Shown here piece by piece: positions 60,844 through 64,000 of a DNA stretch of 64,000 bases. Made by a program: the position numbers and the translations under genes. Origin of the DNA: Agromyces albus (GTDB lineage Bacteria; Actinomycetota; Actinomycetes; Actinomycetales; Microbacteriaceae); assembly GCF_030815405.1 (NCBI RefSeq), contig NZ_JAUSWX010000001.1, forward strand, positions 3,906,001 through 3,970,000. Reading direction: 5' to 3'. Every line of letters begins with the position of its first letter. Within the stretch, counting starts at the first letter, position 1. Under the pieces are notes generated by a model that was not told where the DNA came from, did no database searches, and saw only the letters and a list, made by a program, of their open reading frames with translations.

Positions 60844-62207
60844 GCGACAGCGGTTTCGATACGCCTGCTTCGCTGGCTCCTCAGCCGCCGGATGTGACGA
60901 ACGCCGGGCTCTTCGCCCGCGCCCAGGCCGCGATCCCCGGTGGCGTCAACTCGCCCGTGCGGGCGTTCCGCTCGGTCGGCGGCACGCCGCGCTTCCTCGT
61001 CTCGGCGCGTGGCCCCTACGTCACCGACGCCGAGGGCCGCGAGTACGTCGACCTCGTCGCCGGCTGGGGCCCCGCGATCCTCGGGCACGCCGACCCCAGG
61101 GTCGTCGAGGCGGTGACGGATGCCGCGGCGCGCGGTCTCTCGTTCGGCTCCTCCACGCCCGCCGAGACCGAACTCGCCGAGCTCGTCGAGGAGCGCATCG
61201 CTCCCGTCGAGAAACTCCGCCTCGTCTCGACGGGCACCGAGGCGACGATGAGCGCCATCCGCCTCGCTCGCGGATTCACCGGCCGCGACCTGCTCGTGAA
61301 GTTCTCCGGTCACTACCACGGCCACTCCGACGGCCTGCTCGCCGAGGCCGGCTCGGGCCTCGCGACCTTCGCGCTGCCCGGCTCGGCCGGAGTGCCCCGC
61401 GAGATCGCCGCGCTCACCCTCGTCGTGCCCTATAACGACCTCGACGCCCTGCGCGCCGTCTTCGCCGAGCACGGCGACCGCATCGCCGCCGTCATCACCG
61501 AAGCCGCTGCCGCGAACATGGGCGTCGTGCCGCCGCTTCCCGGCTTCAACCGCGCGCTCGTCGAGCTCGCCCATGCGCACGGCGCGCTCGTCATCTCCGA
61601 CGAGGTGCTCACGGGCTTCCGCGTCTCGGCCGCCGGCTGGTGGGGCCTCGAGAACGGCACCGAATCCGCCTACACCCCCGACCTCCTGACCTTCGGCAAG
61701 GTCATCGGCGGCGGTATGCCCGTCGCGGCACTCGGCGGCCGCACCGAGATCATGGATCAGCTCGCGCCGCTCGGCCCGGTCTACCAAGCCGGCACCCTCT
61801 CGGGCAACCCCGTCGCGGTCGCGGCGGGCATCGCAACACTCAGGGCAGCGGATGCCGCGGTGTACGAGCATCTCGACGCGACGGCTGCGACCATCAGCGA
61901 CGCCGTCTCCGCGGCGCTCACCGCAGAAGGCGTCGCGCACCGCGCGCAGCACGCCGGCAACCTCTTCAGCTTCGTGTTCGGAGAGGCGGTTGCCGGGGGA
62001 GTGCACGACTACGCCGGAGTGCTGCGCCAGGAGTCCTGGCGCTACTCCCCATTCTTCCACGCGATGCTCGAGGCGGGGGTCTCCCTGCCGCCGAGCGTGT
62101 TCGAGGCGTGGTTCGTCACGGCAGCGCACGACGAGGCCGCGATCGGCCGCGTGCTCGACGCGCTGCCGGGGGCGGCTCGCGCCGCGGCATCCGCTCGCTC
62201 TGCCTGA
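60840..62207 (+). CDS. hemL: Glutamate-1-semialdehyde 2,1-aminomutase
   Basis: 455 aa. [104 protein letters not shown] and the PLP lysine in [19 protein letters not shown]. It converts GSA to ALA. The GTG at 60840 overlaps the hemB stop and has GGAAGGGAG upstream. Residues about 5-15 are encoded by a dispersed repeat and are absent from normal HemL; an in-frame GTG at 60894 would give the usual N-terminus but lacks a ribosome site. Confidence 0.96.
60852..60884 (+). repeat. Copy of dispersed repeat inside the hemL 5' end
   Basis: 33 bp nearly identical (two differences) to 9998-10030, starting GGTTTCGATACGCCTGCTT. It is in frame and encodes [11 protein letters not shown] in the N-terminal extension of HemL. 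Confidence 0.8.
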
Positions 62208-62338
62208 TCGGGCCTGCGGCATCCGCTCATTGGAAGTAACCAGTTGAGATGGTGCCGCGAGGAATCGTGCATGAATCGTTTGCGGGTTTGTCGGGCATCG
62301 ACACCACGGCGGGCCGTCGACTCGGGCAGGATGGAACC

Positions 62339-62734
62339 ATGGCCCACCTCCGCGTGCACACCGACCGGATCGAGGTTCACCTCACTCCGGCCGAGAAGTC
62401 GCTCGCGCTGCGCGCCGATGACATCGTGGTGCAGCGTGACGACATCAAGTCGGCCACGATCACCGACGACCCGTGGATCTGGATCCGCGGCATCCGCGTG
62501 CGCGGCTCGGCGATTCCGCTCGTCGTCGCGGTGGGTGTCTGGAAATACCACGGCGGCAGCGATTTCGTGATCGCCAAGGGCAAGCGGCCCGCCGTCGTCA
62601 TCGAGCTCGCCGCAGGCGAGTTCACGCGGCTCATCGTGAGCACCAATCACGCCGGTGCGCTCATCGACCGGCTGAAGCTCAACTCGCCGCCGTCGGCAGC
62701 ACCCGCCGCCGAATCCGACGCCGAATCCGACTGA
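62339..62734 (+). CDS. Small PH-like protein of unknown function
   Basis: 131 aa. HTDRIEVHLTPAEKSLALRADDIVVQRDDIKSATITDDPWIWIRGIRVRGSAIPLVVAVGVWKYHGGSDFVIAKGKRPAVVIELAAGEFTRLIVSTNHA suggests a bacterial PH-type beta-barrel with the FxxxxGKRPAVVIEL strand. The C-terminal tail is Pro/Ala/Ser/Asp-rich. No characterised family is identified. CAGGAT lies 6 nt before the ATG and may be a weak leaderless -10. The stop codon lies in the stem of a bidirectional hairpin. Confidence 0.8.
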   Translation: MAHLRVHTDRIEVHLTPAEKSLALRADDIVVQRDDIKSATITDDPWIWIRGIRVRGSAIPLVVAVGVWKYHGGSDFVIAKGKRPAVVIELAAGEFTRLIVSTNHAGALIDRLKLNSPPSAAPAAESDAESD

Positions 62735-62774
62735 GCCGGCGCGTCGGCGCCCGCACGGCGGCCATCCGGCTCAG
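62731..62774. terminator. Bidirectional terminator hairpin between convergent genes
   Basis: CTGAGCCGG (62731-62739) pairs perfectly with CCGGCTCAG (62766-62774) over a GC-rich loop. Each arm contains the stop codon (TGA) of one of the two convergent genes. Bidirectional termination is inferred; there is no T-run. Confidence 0.6.
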
Positions 62775-63151
62775 GCGAAGAGGAACAGCACGAAGCCGAT
62801 GAGCGGCAGCGTGCCCTGGATGAGCGCGGGCTTCAGGTAGCCGCGCCCGGTCGTGATGAGCACCGCAGCGGCGAGCACCATGCACCCTGTCGTGAAGAGC
62901 ACGAGCGCTTTCCCGACCGAGTCGGCTCCCGTCCAGAACAGGATGAGGCCGAGGGCCGCGCCGAGTCCGAGGAACAGGTTGTAGAAGCCCTGGTTGTAGG
63001 CCATGGGCTTCGTCACATCGGCGCTCGCCTGGTCGGCGACGCCGAACCGCTTCCACGTGGCGGGCTTCGCCCACAGCACGCTCTCGAGCAGGAAGATGTA
63101 GCCGTGCAGGAGCGCGGCGAGGGCGACGATGATGCTCGCGATGACGGCCAT
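62771..63151 (-). CDS. DUF1304 family membrane protein
   Basis: 126 aa with four membrane helices. The N-terminus MAVIASIIVALAALLHGYIFLLESVLWAKPATWKRFGV and the central QGFYNLFLGLGAALGLILFW are the DUF1304 hallmarks (His and Glu in the first helix, NQGFYN). Function unknown. TACGAT lies 6 nt before the ATG. Confidence 0.93.
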   Translation of the reverse strand: MAVIASIIVALAALLHGYIFLLESVLWAKPATWKRFGVADQASADVTKPMAYNQGFYNLFLGLGAALGLILFWTGADSVGKALVLFTTGCMVLAAAVLITTGRGYLKPALIQGTLPLIGFVLFLFA

Positions 63152-63157
63152 GCCGCG

Positions 63158-63163
63158 ATCGTA
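63158..63163 (-). promoter_or_regulatory. Putative -10 of leaderless DUF1304 mRNA
   Basis: TACGAT, 6 nt before the ATG at 63151. Confidence 0.55.
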
Positions 63164-63272
63164 CGAGCGGCCCGATGCACTACTCCGGAGATACCGTGTG
63201 ACACGCCGCGCGACTCGGTCGGCTCGCCGGCGCATCGGTGCGCGTCTCCGGAGTTGTGACGTCATCCGACGA

Positions 63273-63905
63273 TCACGCCGCGAATCGCCGCGCGGCCGCC
63301 ACGGTCGCGTCGATCGCCGTGCGGCGCGTGCCCTCGACATCGGCATTGACGACGGTCGGCCCGTACCGCACCTCGTGCACGTCGGCGATGCCGATGAACT
63401 CCAGCCAATCGCGGAAGAAGGTGGTCGTGAAGTCGGCGCCGAACGACGGAGGCCGCCCGTCGGCGTACACGCCGCTCGTGTAGACCACGAACGCCCGCTT
63501 TCCCTGCAGGAGGCCGCGGTAGCCGCGGTCGGGATCGAAGGCGAAGGTCCAGCCGGGCTGGGTGATCACGTCGACGAGCTGCTTCAGGGCGTACGGTACG
63601 CCGGCGTTCCAGAAGGGCACGTTGAAGACGTAGACGTCGGCCGCGGCGAACCGATCGAACACGGCGCGTGCATCCTCCCACGCACGGCGTTCCGCGACCG
63701 TCTGGTCCTGCCTGGCGAAGACCGCCATCTTCGCACCTGCAGCTACGGTGCCGAACTCTGGAAGCGATCCGTCGAAGACATCGAGCCGGTCGACGGTCAG
63801 GCCGTCGTCGGCCTCCTCGAGCTCGGTGATGAAGCGGGTGGCCAGCTCGAGCGAGCGGCTCGCGTCGCCACGGGCGGATGCGTTGACGTGCAGCAGGTGG
63901 GTCAT
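63273..63905 (-). CDS. FMN-dependent NADH-azoreductase (AzoR-like quinone reductase)
   Basis: 210 aa flavodoxin-like enzyme. HLLHVNASARGDASRSLELATRFITEL is the FMN phosphate loop, VYVFNVPFWNAGVPYALKQLVDVITQPGWTFAF the isoalloxazine-contacting segment, and VYTSGVYADGRPPSFGADFTTTFFRDWLEFIGI the C-terminal loop. It reduces azo compounds and quinones with two-electron chemistry, typically for detoxification. AAGGAA is the ribosome site. Confidence 0.93.
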   Translation of the reverse strand: MTHLLHVNASARGDASRSLELATRFITELEEADDGLTVDRLDVFDGSLPEFGTVAAGAKMAVFARQDQTVAERRAWEDARAVFDRFAAADVYVFNVPFWNAGVPYALKQLVDVITQPGWTFAFDPDRGYRGLLQGKRAFVVYTSGVYADGRPPSFGADFTTTFFRDWLEFIGIADVHEVRYGPTVVNADVEGTRRTAIDATVAAARRFAA

Positions 63906-63972
63906 GGGTTCCTTCGGCTGAGGGATGTCGGGCAGTCGGGCCGCGAGGCCGGAATGGATGTGGCTGCGCGGC

Positions 63973-64000
63973 GGTTTCGATACTCACAGCGCTGCGGCAT
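63973..64000. repeat. Fragment of the dispersed repeat at the window edge
   Basis: GGTTTCGATAC (63973-63983) matches the first 11 bases of the repeat at 9998, then diverges (TCACAGCGCTG). Only the beginning is visible. Confidence 0.45.

Overview
The window is chromosomal DNA from a high-GC Gram-positive bacterium. The most likely source is an actinobacterium of the family Microbacteriaceae (Agromyces/Leifsonia-like). Reasons: G/C-rich third codon positions throughout; frequent GTG starts; a NucS-type mismatch nuclease; the coproporphyrin-dependent (Gram-positive) heme pathway with HemQ; actinobacterial families such as the putative holin, DUF3618 and YtxH trio; and many starts preceded by a TANNNT hexamer 6-7 bases upstream, the layout of leaderless actinobacterial mRNAs. 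I see no rRNA, tRNA, CRISPR array, insertion sequence or prophage.

Region by region. 1-9923: a catabolic island. A minus-strand operon runs from a cytosine-deaminase-like amidohydrolase through a NitT/TauT-type ABC importer, an FAD-linked oxidase and a creatininase-family amidohydrolase to a PNPOx-family flavoprotein cut by the window edge. Divergent to it are an XRE-cupin regulator and a flavin/2Fe-2S reductase, then a second (8-oxoguanine/hydroxyatrazine-type) amidohydrolase. 10045-14789: single genes (membrane protein, EEP nuclease, lipoprotein, HAD phosphatase, nucS, MFS exporter). 15133-18541: threonine dehydrogenase/KBL operon followed by a LacI-family regulator; a matching palindrome lies at the MFS and lacI promoters. 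18609-27225: M20 hydrolase, small membrane protein, NAD-binding protein, MATE exporter, YccF, KtrAB potassium uptake, STAS-like protein, M13 peptidase. 27279-37673: serine hydrolase, a tandem alpha/beta hydrolase, Xaa-Pro aminopeptidase, an AsnC regulator and a complete oligopeptide ABC importer, which together suggest peptide use. 37709-45724: NUDIX hydrolase, a frameshifted MprF-like DUF2156 protein, a membrane-anchored esterase, glyQS, a thioredoxin lipoprotein plus CcdA, and a GNAT. 45790-62207: heme synthesis, with hemA on the minus strand and hemE-hemG, hemQ-hemH-hemC-hemD and hemB-hemL on the plus strand. Inserted among them are small transporters and enzymes and a five-gene envelope/regulator block. 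62339-64000: a small PH-like protein, a DUF1304 protein and an azoreductase.

How it works together. The nine heme enzymes cover every step from glutamyl-tRNA to heme b by way of coproporphyrin: HemA, HemL, HemB, HemC, HemD, HemE, HemG/CgoX, HemH/CpfC, HemQ/ChdC. The first island looks like import and stepwise hydrolysis/oxidation of an unidentified N-heterocycle under an XRE-cupin regulator with paired TTGA-N5-TCAA sites. The most notable sequence-level observations are: the widespread leaderless start architecture (18 clear cases); a dispersed repeat that encodes the N-terminus of HemL and the C-terminus of a membrane protein; two probable frameshifts (lacI 3' end, MprF-like gene); an ATC codon where the MATE exporter should start; a double-triad tandem hydrolase; and strong over-use of the GGATGCC/GGCATCC heptamer.
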